Source: Erysipelotrichaceae bacterium (GTDB lineage: Bacteria > Bacillota_I > Bacilli_A > Erysipelotrichales > Erysipelotrichaceae). Taken from it: DNA of 64,000 nucleotides. The stretch is from assembly GCA_017431225.1 (NCBI GenBank), contig JAFRLM010000007.1:124001-188000 (forward strand), given 5' to 3'. Below are positions 50,630-59,063 of the stretch, one piece after another. Within the stretch, counting starts at the first letter, position 1, and the number at the start of each line of letters is the position of its first letter. A model generated the notes under the pieces. The model was given only the letters and a program-made list of their open reading frames with translations, was not told where the DNA came from and did not search any database. Both the position numbers and the translations under genes were made by a program.

Positions 50630-52315
50630 ATGAATACACAGGAACGTATCGCCTATTGGCAGAATCATCCGGACCTTGATCCGGCTCTCAGAGAAGAACT
50701 GATGAATCTGACCGATCAGCAGAAGGAAGACGCCTTCTACAAGGATGTCAAATTCGAAACTGCCGGTATGCGCGGTCTGATGGGAGTGGGACCAAACAGA
50801 CTGAACATCCACACTGTCCGCAAGGCAACACAGGGTCTCGCAAACTGGCTGAAGAAAAACGGCAAGGAACAGCCGAGCTGCGTCATCGCATATGATAACC
50901 GTTATAATTCCAAGGAATTCGCATACGACAGTGCTAAAATGCTCGCGAGCAGCGGTGTTAAGACATATGTATTTGACAGCCTTCGTCCGACTCCGGAACT
51001 GAGCTTCGCTGTCCGTTACCTGCATTGCGATGCCGGTATCATGATCACCGCGAGCCATAACCCGAAAGAATACAACGGCTACAAGGTCTACGACGAGAAC
51101 GGCTGCCAGCTGATCCCGCCGCTTGCACAGCAGGTCATCGACGAGATCGATCTGCTCCCGGATATGCTTGCGCTGAAATCGGCCGTCGGCATGGACAATG
51201 AACTGATCCAGATCGTTAACACAGAAGTTGACGAAGCTTACTATAAAGAGGTCCTCGCCATCACGATGCGCAAGGATCTAAACAAGGATTTCCGTATCGC
51301 CTATTCTCCGGAACACGGCGCATCCTACGTTCCGGTCAAGACCTGTCTGACCAGAGCCGGCTATGATGTTCACGAAGTTGAAAGCCAGAAAGATCCGAAC
51401 CCGGCTTTCGCGAATACGAAATCTCCGAACCCGGAAGTCGAAGCAGCTTATGAAGGCGTTCTCGCTCTCGCGAAAGAGATCGACGCGGAACTGCTGCTCG
51501 TCTGCGACCCGGATGGCGACCGCATGGGCGTCGGTGTCAAACATAATGGCAAATACATCCTGCTGAACGGCAACCAGACCGGTGCTGTTCTGATGGAATA
51601 CATCCTGATGACTCTGAAAGAACTCGGCAAGATGCCGGCTCATCCGACTGTCTACAACACGATCGTTACCAGCGATATCGGCAAGGCTGTCGCGGAAAGC
51701 TACGGCGCAGAGTGCATCCAGACACTCACCGGCTTCAAATACATCGGCGATCAGGTCAAACGCGCTGAGATCAGCGGCGATCACGATTATGTCTTCGGTT
51801 ATGAGGAATCCTACGGTTCACTCGTTAAACCGTTCGTCCGTGATAAGGACGCTACCCAGGCATGTCTGATGCTGGCGGAAGCATGCGCTTACTACCGTTC
51901 CCAGGGCAAGACTCTGTATGATGTCGTCTTCGATATCTTTGCCCGCGTCGGCGCATACGCTGACAAGCAGATCAATATCTCCCTGCCGGGTGCTGACGGC
52001 GCCAGAAAGCTGCAGCAGCTGATGGGCGGTCTGCGTGAAACAGATCTGAAGGAACTTGGCGGTGTCAAGGTCGTCCGCAAGGAAGACTACAAGCTCCGCA
52101 AGGCATATGACGCGGAAGGTGAACATGATCTTCTCGGTCACGACATCTCCGATGTCCTGAAGTATTTCCTGGAAGACGGTTCCTATGTCTGTGTACGTCC
52201 GAGCGGAACAGAGCCGAAATGCAAGATCTATCTGTCCACCAAGGCAGACACATACGAAGAAGCGCTGGCAAAGATCGAGAAGTACGGCAAGGCAGCCTCG
52301 GTCTATCTCCAGTAA
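50630..52315 (+). CDS. Alpha-D-phosphohexomutase (phosphoglucomutase/phosphomannomutase)
   Basis: 561 residues. Active-site Ser loop MITASHNPKEYNGYKVY, Mg loop CDPDGDRMGV, sugar loop GYEESYGSLV and the phosphate-binding RPSGTEPKCKIY. The length and the N-terminal AYWQNHPDLDP extension match Bacillota PgcA-type enzymes, which interconvert glucose-1-P and glucose-6-P for polysaccharide and glycolipid synthesis. GGGAGGAAA precedes the ATG. Confidence 0.93.
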   Translation: MNTQERIAYWQNHPDLDPALREELMNLTDQQKEDAFYKDVKFETAGMRGLMGVGPNRLNIHTVRKATQGLANWLKKNGKEQPSCVIAYDNRYNSKEFAYDSAKMLASSGVKTYVFDSLRPTPELSFAVRYLHCDAGIMITASHNPKEYNGYKVYDENGCQLIPPLAQQVIDEIDLLPDMLALKSAVGMDNELIQIVNTEVDEAYYKEVLAITMRKDLNKDFRIAYSPEHGASYVPVKTCLTRAGYDVHEVESQKDPNPAFANTKSPNPEVEAAYEGVLALAKEIDAELLLVCDPDGDRMGVGVKHNGKYILLNGNQTGAVLMEYILMTLKELGKMPAHPTVYNTIVTSDIGKAVAESYGAECIQTLTGFKYIGDQVKRAEISGDHDYVFGYEESYGSLVKPFVRDKDATQACLMLAEACAYYRSQGKTLYDVVFDIFARVGAYADKQINISLPGADGARKLQQLMGGLRETDLKELGGVKVVRKEDYKLRKAYDAEGEHDLLGHDISDVLKYFLEDGSYVCVRPSGTEPKCKIYLSTKADTYEEALAKIEKYGKAASVYLQ

Positions 52316-52890
52316 TGACGTATCGTTATACGCACGAACTACCTAAATTAAGAGAGGAAGGCTTGTCCTTCCTTTTGAAATATTGCCGGGAACACGATGT
52401 CAGACGGCTTTTGGAGCTCGGGACCGCGGAAGCGAATACTTCGATCGCGCTGGCCCGGGCGTTTCCGGAGATGCAGGTAGATACGATCGAACGCGATCCG
52501 GCGATGATCGAAAAAGCGAAGCAGCATATCGCGGAAGCAGGCCTGGAAGACCGGATCCGTCTTTTCGAGGAGGATATCGCCGTTTTTGACGGAGAGGGGA
52601 AGTACGATCTGATCTTCGTCGATGCCGGGAAAGCGCACAATGACGATTATTTCCGGATGTTCCGTGACCGCCTCAGCGAGCGGGGCGCTTTCTTTTTCGA
52701 CAACATGGTCTTCCATAATATGATCTATGATCCGGACGCGATCGAGAACCGTTCGACCAGGCAGATGGTCCGCAAAATCGTTCGTTTTCGGGAAGAAATC
52801 ACTTGTGAAAAAGATTTCACTGCAACGTTTTATGATAAAATAGGAGATGGTATCCTAATCGTAAGCAGGAGGAATGAATATGAAAGTTAA
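52315..52890 (+). CDS. SAM-dependent O-methyltransferase family protein (TrmR/YrrM-like)
   Basis: 191 residues from ATG 52315, overlapping the previous stop (TAATG). The frame is open further upstream inside the mutase gene, but family similarity starts at HELPKLREEG. The SAM motif is LLELGTAEANTSIALA, then DTIERDPAMIEKAK, DLIFVDAGKAHNDDYF and GAFFFDNMVFH, as in O-methyltransferase family 3. Close Bacillota members methylate wobble hydroxyuridine in tRNA; that role is possible. It overlaps the following gene. Confidence 0.85.
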   Translation: MTYRYTHELPKLREEGLSFLLKYCREHDVRRLLELGTAEANTSIALARAFPEMQVDTIERDPAMIEKAKQHIAEAGLEDRIRLFEEDIAVFDGEGKYDLIFVDAGKAHNDDYFRMFRDRLSERGAFFFDNMVFHNMIYDPDAIENRSTRQMVRKIVRFREEITCEKDFTATFYDKIGDGILIVSRRNEYES

Positions 52891-54892
52891 GAATCTCGTC
52901 TTGTTTGGATTTGTTCTGTCGGCATTGTCTTATCTGAATGATCAGGCAAAAAATGAAGATAATAATGATTTTGATTTTTTAAATAACCTCGAAGATGTTG
53001 ACCTGGACAAAATCCGCAAGGAATTCGGTGACGGACTCGAGAACGTTGTTGGTGAATTCGGTGATGTCGTTTCCTCGATCGTTAAGATCGGTTCGGAAGC
53101 ATTTGACCGTTATCTGCAGAACTACGAAGACGGCGGTGAAGAAACGCTGAAAAAGATCAAAAAAGCCATAGATGAGACTCAGCCGGAACAGGACGAAGAG
53201 GTCCCGCTGCGTTCTTTCTTCGAAGAGAAGGAACCAGACAGCTGGGCTGTCGACCTTGATTCCTTCCTGCGCGGAAGCGATGAGGTCGAGAACAACGTTC
53301 TGACCGATCTCAATGAGCTTCTGAATGAACTGGGTGAGACTCCTGCGGAAGTCGAGAAGACAGAGGAAGATTACCTGCGTGAGATCGAAAAAGCCGTTGG
53401 CGCACAGCAGCCCGAAAACGAAACTGTCGAAGAAACAAACGATGGACCGCTGATGCCGGAAATGTCCGATGCGGAAAGCGACGAGATCGATGCTTTATTC
53501 TCCGAGATCATCGCCGGCGAAAAAGAAGCCGAGACCGAGAAAGGGATCCGGATCATGGATGGCTTCGAAGGTCTTGAAGAACCGGCCGTAGAAGAACCTG
53601 CCGTTGAAGAACCTGTTGTTGAAGAACCGGCAGTCGAGACGGAACCGGAAGAACCCGTCCGGGAAGAACCGGAAACAGTCGAACCTGTTGAGGAACCTGA
53701 AGAAGAGCCGATCGTAGAACCTGAGGTCGAAGACCTGATCCTGGATGAACCGGAAGTTCCGGCAGAAGAACCTGTCCAGGAAGAGCCGGAAGTCACTGAA
53801 CCTGTTGAAGAGCCCGCTCAGGAACCGGAAGAGATCCCGGTCGAGACAGAACCGGAAGAACCGCAGCCGGAGACCGAAGAACCGGAAGTGGAAGAACTGG
53901 TAACTGAAACTCTTGAACCGGTTCAGGAAGAAGTAAAAGAACTGACCAGATCGGAAGCAATCATCGAAGAAGCGAACCGTTATGTACATGACCTGGTAGC
54001 TGACCTCGAAGAAGAGCTTTCCATGCTGGAGGAAGAATACCGCAAAGAGACCGCTGCTCCTGTCGAGCGGGTCGTAGAAGAACCGGCCGTTGAAGAGCCT
54101 GTTGTTGAAGAACCTGTTGTTGAAGAACCGGCAGTCGAGACGGAACTGGAAGAACCTGTCCAGGAAGAACCGGAAACAGTCGAACCTGTTGAAGAACCCG
54201 CTGAAGAACCGGTTGAAGAACCTGCTGAAGAGCCGGTTGAAGAACCGACAGAAGTCGTCGAAGAACCCGAGACCGAAGAGCCGATCGTAGAAGAACCGGA
54301 AGTTCCGGCAGAAGAACCTGTCCAGGAAGAGCCGGAAGTCACTGAGCCTGTTGAAGAACCGGCACAGGAACCGGAAGAGATCCCGGTTGAGACTGAACCG
54401 GAGGAAGAACAGCCGGTCGTGATCGAACCTGCTGAAGAGATCGTCAAAGAAGCTCCGACAGAGGAGAAAACAGAGGAAGAACCGGAAGACCGTATCGAGA
54501 TCAAGATCGAGGAAGCTCCCAAATACCAGGAAGAAGATATCTACGCGAAGATCAATGACCTCTATCCATATCTCTCTCTTGGCTTCATCCGTTCCGTTTA
54601 CGAACTGAAAGAAGTGATCGCGGAAGAATATCCGCTTGATAAGGAAGTCATCGTCCTGCATCGCATCCGCTTTGCATCGGTAGATGATCTCCGCCAGTTC
54701 GTTGAGATCGTATCGAATCACGGCTATAACGTGAACGTCGATGAGAATCAGTGTATCGTCGATATCTTCAAGCAGTACCGGAATACCGACGGTCGCATCC
54801 TTACAAATATCTTTGAGATCGCAAACCAGGCAAGACTGCTGCGCGGTCAGTATGAAGGCTATCGTATTGATGTAGTCAATGAGGAGGACTAA
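52880..54892 (+). CDS. Acidic Glu/Pro/Val repeat protein with N-terminal anchor and conserved C-terminal domain
   Basis: 670 residues from ATG 52880: AGGAGG at 52867-52872 is 7 nt away, whereas the ATG at 52874 is only 1 nt away. An N-terminal hydrophobic segment (KNLVLFGFVLSALSYL) may anchor it. Residues ~30-220 are acidic and helical. Residues ~225-350 and ~390-540 are EEPVEEP-type repeats, interrupted by a helix (EAIIEEANRYVHDLVADLEE). The last ~120 residues (YAKINDLYPYLSLGFIRS, VIVLHRIRFASVDDLRQFVE) look like a compact domain I do not recognise. Coupled with the next gene. Confidence 0.82.
   Translation: MKVKNLVLFGFVLSALSYLNDQAKNEDNNDFDFLNNLEDVDLDKIRKEFGDGLENVVGEFGDVVSSIVKIGSEAFDRYLQNYEDGGEETLKKIKKAIDETQPEQDEEVPLRSFFEEKEPDSWAVDLDSFLRGSDEVENNVLTDLNELLNELGETPAEVEKTEEDYLREIEKAVGAQQPENETVEETNDGPLMPEMSDAESDEIDALFSEIIAGEKEAETEKGIRIMDGFEGLEEPAVEEPAVEEPVVEEPAVETEPEEPVREEPETVEPVEEPEEEPIVEPEVEDLILDEPEVPAEEPVQEEPEVTEPVEEPAQEPEEIPVETEPEEPQPETEEPEVEELVTETLEPVQEEVKELTRSEAIIEEANRYVHDLVADLEEELSMLEEEYRKETAAPVERVVEEPAVEEPVVEEPVVEEPAVETELEEPVQEEPETVEPVEEPAEEPVEEPAEEPVEEPTEVVEEPETEEPIVEEPEVPAEEPVQEEPEVTEPVEEPAQEPEEIPVETEPEEEQPVVIEPAEEIVKEAPTEEKTEEEPEDRIEIKIEEAPKYQEEDIYAKINDLYPYLSLGFIRSVYELKEVIAEEYPLDKEVIVLHRIRFASVDDLRQFVEIVSNHGYNVNVDENQCIVDIFKQYRNTDGRILTNIFEIANQARLLRGQYEGYRIDVVNEED
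54882..54887 (+). promoter_or_regulatory. Ribosome binding site that selects a TTG start
   Basis: AGGAGG lies inside the end of the upstream gene, 9 nt before TTG 54897. The in-frame ATG at 54879 precedes it and has no ribosome binding site. Confidence 0.7.
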
Positions 54893-54896
54893 GAAG

Positions 54897-55751
54897 TTGC
54901 TGCCAGAAGAAAATGAAAGTTTCGAGATCCCGTCTTTCGTAGAAGCGAAAGACGATGTTGACATACCGGCATTCCGCACAAAGGATACGGGAGTAAAAGT
55001 TGACTCCAGGGAAAACGAGTACCGCCATCGTCATGCTGCCAACAATATCTCCAGCCACCTCGCAGAAACTGTTTCCGAACCGGAAGAAACGGTCGAGGAA
55101 CCGATCGTTGAGGAAGAACCCGTAGAGGAAGAACCGGCTCCGGCTCCGGCTCCGGTAAAGGTAAAGACCGCACCGCGCAGAGCACCGGTCGAACCTGAAC
55201 CGAAAAAGACGGTCAGGACCCGTAAAAGAAAGGTTTCCCCGGTCGTCATGGTACTTGCTCTGATCGCGCTCATCATGGCGCTGGTCGCGCTTGTGCTCGG
55301 AACGATCTCGCTGTTTAACCATAACGCTCCGGAACCGACACCGATCGTTACCACGACCCCGACACCGGTCCCGAGCGCAACCCCGACACCGTCCGCTACA
55401 ACGGATCCGGCAACATCTGCATCTCCGGATACGACGGCATCTCCGGATACAACGGCATCTACTGAGCCGACAGCTACTCCGGCAGCAGAGACCGGAACGG
55501 TCATCGGCAGATACAGACTGCTGACAACGATGAACGTCCGTACCGGTCCGTCAACGGATAACCCGAAAGTCGATCCTTCCGCGATCCCGTCCAAATACGC
55601 GGATAACACAGATGGTTCGATGATGGTCAAGGGCACCGTGATCGATGTCTATGAACTCAACGAATCCGGCGGAGTCGTCTGGGGCAGGATCGGGGATAAA
55701 GCCTGGATCTGTCTTGAAGACAATACAGCTCTTTACGCAGAAGAACAGTAA
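54897..55751 (+). CDS. Acidic membrane protein with extracellular SH3-like domain
   Basis: About 284 residues from TTG 54897, chosen from the AGGAGG spacing; ATG 54879 would add six residues. An acidic N-terminal arm (to about residue 85, EETVEEPIVEEEPVEEEP) and a basic stretch (RTRKRKVSP) precede one membrane helix (about 115-140). A Thr/Pro/Ser-rich linker (TTTPTPVPSATPTPS and onward) leads to a C-terminal SH3b-like domain (MNVRTGPSTDNPKV, VWGRIGDKAWICL). Topology: acidic arm in the cytosol, wall-spanning linker, wall-binding SH3 outside. It pairs with the 52880 gene. Confidence 0.82.
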   Translation: MLPEENESFEIPSFVEAKDDVDIPAFRTKDTGVKVDSRENEYRHRHAANNISSHLAETVSEPEETVEEPIVEEEPVEEEPAPAPAPVKVKTAPRRAPVEPEPKKTVRTRKRKVSPVVMVLALIALIMALVALVLGTISLFNHNAPEPTPIVTTTPTPVPSATPTPSATTDPATSASPDTTASPDTTASTEPTATPAAETGTVIGRYRLLTTMNVRTGPSTDNPKVDPSAIPSKYADNTDGSMMVKGTVIDVYELNESGGVVWGRIGDKAWICLEDNTALYAEEQ

Positions 55752-55762
55752 AATCACAAAGC

Positions 55763-55786
55763 AAGTCGTGCTGCAAAGCACGACTT
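55763..55786 (+). terminator. Hairpin after the SH3 gene, probable terminator
   Basis: AAGTCGTGCT pairs with AGCACGACTT over a GCAA loop. The following T-run is weak. Confidence 0.6.
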
Positions 55787-55820
55787 TCAAATTGCTATAG
55801 CTATACTTGATGGGGATGGT

Positions 55821-55826
55821 TATAAT
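55821..55826 (+). promoter_or_regulatory. -10 TATAAT of ecfA1 (predicted leaderless)
   Basis: TATAAT ends 6 nt before ATG 55833. AGAAGA between them is too close to act as a ribosome binding site. Confidence 0.6.
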
Positions 55827-55832
55827 AGAAGA

Positions 55833-56657
55833 ATGAATGCGATCGAAGTAAAAAATCTCAGCTATGCGTATGATTCGCAGAAGAATGCTCTGCAGGGAGT
55901 ATCCTTTAATGTTGAAAAAGGCTCATATACAACGATCATCGGTCATAACGGATCCGGAAAAAGCACTCTTGCCAAGCTGATCGTCGGTTTACTGGAGCCG
56001 AAAAGCGGCGAGATCTATATCGAAGGATTAAAGATGGAAGAGAAGAACCTTCCGCAGATCCGGAACAAGATCGGTATCGTATTCCAGAATCCTGACAACC
56101 AGTTCATCGGTTCCACCGTCCGTGACGATATCGCTTTCGGACTGGAGAATCATAAAGTCCCGACCAGTCAGATGGACAGCATCATCGAGCAGTACGCAAC
56201 GCTCGTCCGCATGCAGGATTTTCTCAACAGTGAACCGGAACACCTTTCCGGCGGTCAGAAACAGAGAGTCGCCATCGCCGGCGTTCTGGCGATGAAACCG
56301 GACATCATCGTTTTTGACGAAGCAACGAGTATGCTCGATCCGGCCGGCAAGGAAGAACTCAAACGGATGATCCGTTCCTTCCACGGGAACGAGGATCTAA
56401 CGATCATCTCGATCACCCACGACATTGAAGAAGCGTGCTTCAGCGACGAATGCATCGTTTTAAACGAAGGCAAGATCGTCCTTGAAGGCAAGCCGGAAGT
56501 CGTATTTGAAAAAGCCGATCTGATGCGTAAGATCGGTCTTGATATTCCTTTCTCTTATTACGTCAAAAATCTGTTCAAAGCCAGAGGCATCAAGGTGCAC
56601 GGGGATACGGCAGAAGAGATCGCGGAGGAACTATGGCAATCACATTCAAAAAATTAA
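55833..56657 (+). CDS. ecfA1: ECF transporter ATPase EcfA1
   Basis: 274 residues. Walker A GHNGSGKSTLA, Q-loop VFQNPDNQFIGSTV, signature LSGGQKQRVAIAG, Walker B IIVFDEATSMLDP, switch His ITHDIEEA. With EcfA2 and EcfT it powers vitamin uptake through separate S-components; no S-component gene is in this window. It heads a tightly packed operon. Confidence 0.95.
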   Translation: MNAIEVKNLSYAYDSQKNALQGVSFNVEKGSYTTIIGHNGSGKSTLAKLIVGLLEPKSGEIYIEGLKMEEKNLPQIRNKIGIVFQNPDNQFIGSTVRDDIAFGLENHKVPTSQMDSIIEQYATLVRMQDFLNSEPEHLSGGQKQRVAIAGVLAMKPDIIVFDEATSMLDPAGKEELKRMIRSFHGNEDLTIISITHDIEEACFSDECIVLNEGKIVLEGKPEVVFEKADLMRKIGLDIPFSYYVKNLFKARGIKVHGDTAEEIAEELWQSHSKN

Positions 56658-57487
56658 ATCATACGTATTCTCCGGATATGCCTTATTCCTTCCATGCCCT
56701 GAAGGATATCGATCTGGAGATCGAAGAAAAGAAGATCACAGCCATCATCGGTCATACCGGCAGTGGTAAATCGACCCTGGTGCAGCATATGAACGCGCTC
56801 CTTTTACCGACGAGCGGCGAAGTCGAGGTCGCCGGTTTTAGTGTGACTGCGGATAAGAAACCAAAAAATCTGAAGCAGCTGCGGCAGAAAGTCGGGCTTG
56901 TTTTCCAGTTCAGTGAATATCAGCTCTTCGAGGAGACGATCCTGAAAGACGTTTCCTTCGGCCCGAAAAACTTCGGTGTATCGGAAGAAGAGGCGGTCAA
57001 ACGCGCCCGCGCCGCCCTGAAAGTCGTCGGCCTGGACGCTTCCTATGAGGAACGTTCCCCGCTCGATCTTTCCGGCGGTCAGAAACGAAGAGTCGCGATC
57101 GCCGGGATCCTGGCAATGGACCCGGAGATCATTGTTCTTGATGAACCGACAGCCGGTCTTGACCCGCACGGTTCCCGAGAGATGATCAAGCTTTTCTCTG
57201 CCCTGAATAAAGAGCAGGGGAAGACCATCATCCTGATCAGCCATGACAACGAGATCGTTTACCGCTACGCGGATAATACGGTCATCCTGAACAAGGGAGA
57301 AGTATCCTACAGCGGACCGACAAAGGAACTGTTTGAAAACGATGAACTCGTTGAGAAGTTTAATCTGGTGCTCCCGCAGCTCCTGGAGCTTAAGAGCCAG
57401 CTGCAGAAAAAAGGCTTCTCCCTGAAGAAACACTACGATGATCTTGAAGCGCTGGTCAAAGACGTGGCGAAAGAGGTGAAAAGATGA
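56633..57487 (+). CDS. ecfA2: ECF transporter ATPase EcfA2
   Basis: 284 residues. Walker A GHTGSGKSTLVQHMN, VFQFSEYQLFEETI, signature LSGGQKRRVAIAG, Walker B IIVLDEPTAGLDP, ISHDNEI. The VFQFSEYQLFE Q-loop is typical of EcfA2. Starts inside ecfA1 (25-nt overlap) with GGAGG upstream. Confidence 0.95.
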   Translation: MAITFKKLNHTYSPDMPYSFHALKDIDLEIEEKKITAIIGHTGSGKSTLVQHMNALLLPTSGEVEVAGFSVTADKKPKNLKQLRQKVGLVFQFSEYQLFEETILKDVSFGPKNFGVSEEEAVKRARAALKVVGLDASYEERSPLDLSGGQKRRVAIAGILAMDPEIIVLDEPTAGLDPHGSREMIKLFSALNKEQGKTIILISHDNEIVYRYADNTVILNKGEVSYSGPTKELFENDELVEKFNLVLPQLLELKSQLQKKGFSLKKHYDDLEALVKDVAKEVKR

Positions 57488-58284
57488 GTAACCTTGTTTT
57501 CGGCAAATATATCCCGATCGACAGCGTTCTGCACCGCTGTGATCCGCGCGCGAAGATCGTTTCGCTTTTCCTGCTTCTGATCGCGATCTTCCTTCCGTCC
57601 GGATGGTATGGTTTCGCGCTCATCGCGGCCTTCCTTCTGATCGGACTTATGATCGCAAAGCTGCGCATCAGCATGGTCTTAAAAGCTTTCAAGCCGATGC
57701 TTTTCATGATGGCCTTCCTTCTGATCATCAACATTTTCAGCGTGAAGACCGGAGATCTCTGGTTCTCCTGGAAGTTCATCAATATCTACAGCGATGCTGT
57801 ACTGAATACTTTGTACATCGTTGTCCGTCTGCTGCTGATGGTCACCCTGACTACACTGCTGACAGCGACGACAAAACCGCTCGAACTGACTCTGGGTCTT
57901 GAACAGCTGATGAAGCCGCTGGCGAAACTGCATGTCCCGACTCACGAGATCGCGATGATGATCTCGATCGCGCTGCGCTTTATCCCGACGATCATCGAGG
58001 AGACCGAGCGCATCATGAACGCGCAGAAGAGCCGCGGCGTTGATTTTGACGAGGGATCGCTGAAAGAGAAGATCAGCGCGATCCTTTCCCTGATCGTTCC
58101 GCTTTTCTCGGTCGCTTTCCAGAGAGCGGATGATCTGGCGAATGCCATGGAAGCGCGCGGCTATGTTCCGGGCGCCGAAAGAACAAGATACAAAGAATTG
58201 AAATATCACAACCGGGATCATGTCCTGCGGATCCTGTCACTGCTCGTGCTGGCCGGAGTGATCGTTCTGGCTTTCGTGATATGA
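57484..58284 (+). CDS. ecfT: ECF transporter transmembrane protein EcfT
   Basis: 266 residues with membrane segments at about 25-65, 70-90, 105-130 and 245-265. The coupling helices carry the two signature triplets (QKSRGVDF and AMEARGY) that contact the ATPases. HEIAMMISIALRFIPTIIEE is family-typical. Overlaps ecfA2 by ATGA. Confidence 0.95.
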   Translation: MSNLVFGKYIPIDSVLHRCDPRAKIVSLFLLLIAIFLPSGWYGFALIAAFLLIGLMIAKLRISMVLKAFKPMLFMMAFLLIINIFSVKTGDLWFSWKFINIYSDAVLNTLYIVVRLLLMVTLTTLLTATTKPLELTLGLEQLMKPLAKLHVPTHEIAMMISIALRFIPTIIEETERIMNAQKSRGVDFDEGSLKEKISAILSLIVPLFSVAFQRADDLANAMEARGYVPGAERTRYKELKYHNRDHVLRILSLLVLAGVIVLAFVI

Positions 58285-59063
58285 GATATAAAGTCACACT
58301 GGCTTACGTCGGCACTGCCTATGCCGGTTTTCAGAGTCAGATCAACGGACGTACGATCCAGGATGAGATCGAGCGTGCGCTGCTGACGATCTTCCGCAAG
58401 CCGGTGCGTATCGTTTCTGCTTCCAGAACTGACCAGGGCGTCCATGCCTACGGTCAGGTCTTTCATTTTGACGCGGCGGAAAAAGATCCCCGCAAACTGA
58501 AATACAGTCTGAACGGTCTGTTGCCGGATGATATCCATATCAATGCCGTGGAACCTGTCAGCGGGGAATTTCACGCCCGCTACCAGGTAAAGGCGAAGAC
58601 CTATGCCTATCTGATCAACAACGGCGAACGGGATGTCTTTTATGAGAAAAGAGCGTTTCAGTGCCGTTATGATCTTGATTATGCCAAGATGGAAGAGTGC
58701 TGCCGGCTGTTTGTCGGTACGCACGATTTCGGTTCCTTCAATACCTCGACCTATGAGGAACATCCCGATCAAGTGCGGACGATCTATGTCTGCAGACTGG
58801 TCCGCCGCGGCGACCGTCTCGTTCTGCTGTTCAAAGGCAGCGGTTTCCTGCGCCATATGGTGCGGATCATGACCGGTATGATCTTTGAAGTCGGCAGAGG
58901 CAAGAAGACTGTTGCGGAAGTCCGGGAATTCCTGGAACATCCCTGCAAATCCAAGCGGCGCTACAACATCGATCCCAGCGGACTGTATCTGCTGAAGATC
59001 GACTATATGAACGAAGAAGACTATCAGCTGAAAAAGGAAAGATACATATATGGAGAGAGATAA
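58281..59063 (+). CDS. truA: tRNA pseudouridine(38-40) synthase
   Basis: 260 residues. Catalytic Asp in ASRTDQGVHAYGQVFHF; YSLNGLLPDDIHI, FHARYQVKAKTYAYLI and GSGFLRHMVRIMTG are typical. It follows ecfT with an ATGA overlap, the common ecfA1-ecfA2-ecfT-truA order of Bacillota. Confidence 0.96.
   Translation: MRYKVTLAYVGTAYAGFQSQINGRTIQDEIERALLTIFRKPVRIVSASRTDQGVHAYGQVFHFDAAEKDPRKLKYSLNGLLPDDIHINAVEPVSGEFHARYQVKAKTYAYLINNGERDVFYEKRAFQCRYDLDYAKMEECCRLFVGTHDFGSFNTSTYEEHPDQVRTIYVCRLVRRGDRLVLLFKGSGFLRHMVRIMTGMIFEVGRGKKTVAEVREFLEHPCKSKRRYNIDPSGLYLLKIDYMNEEDYQLKKERYIYGER

Noticed and set aside
53495-54979. 494-residue antisense frame over the second acidic gene
   Set aside because: Same composition effect; Phe/Arg/Asp-rich shadow of the Glu/Pro repeats.
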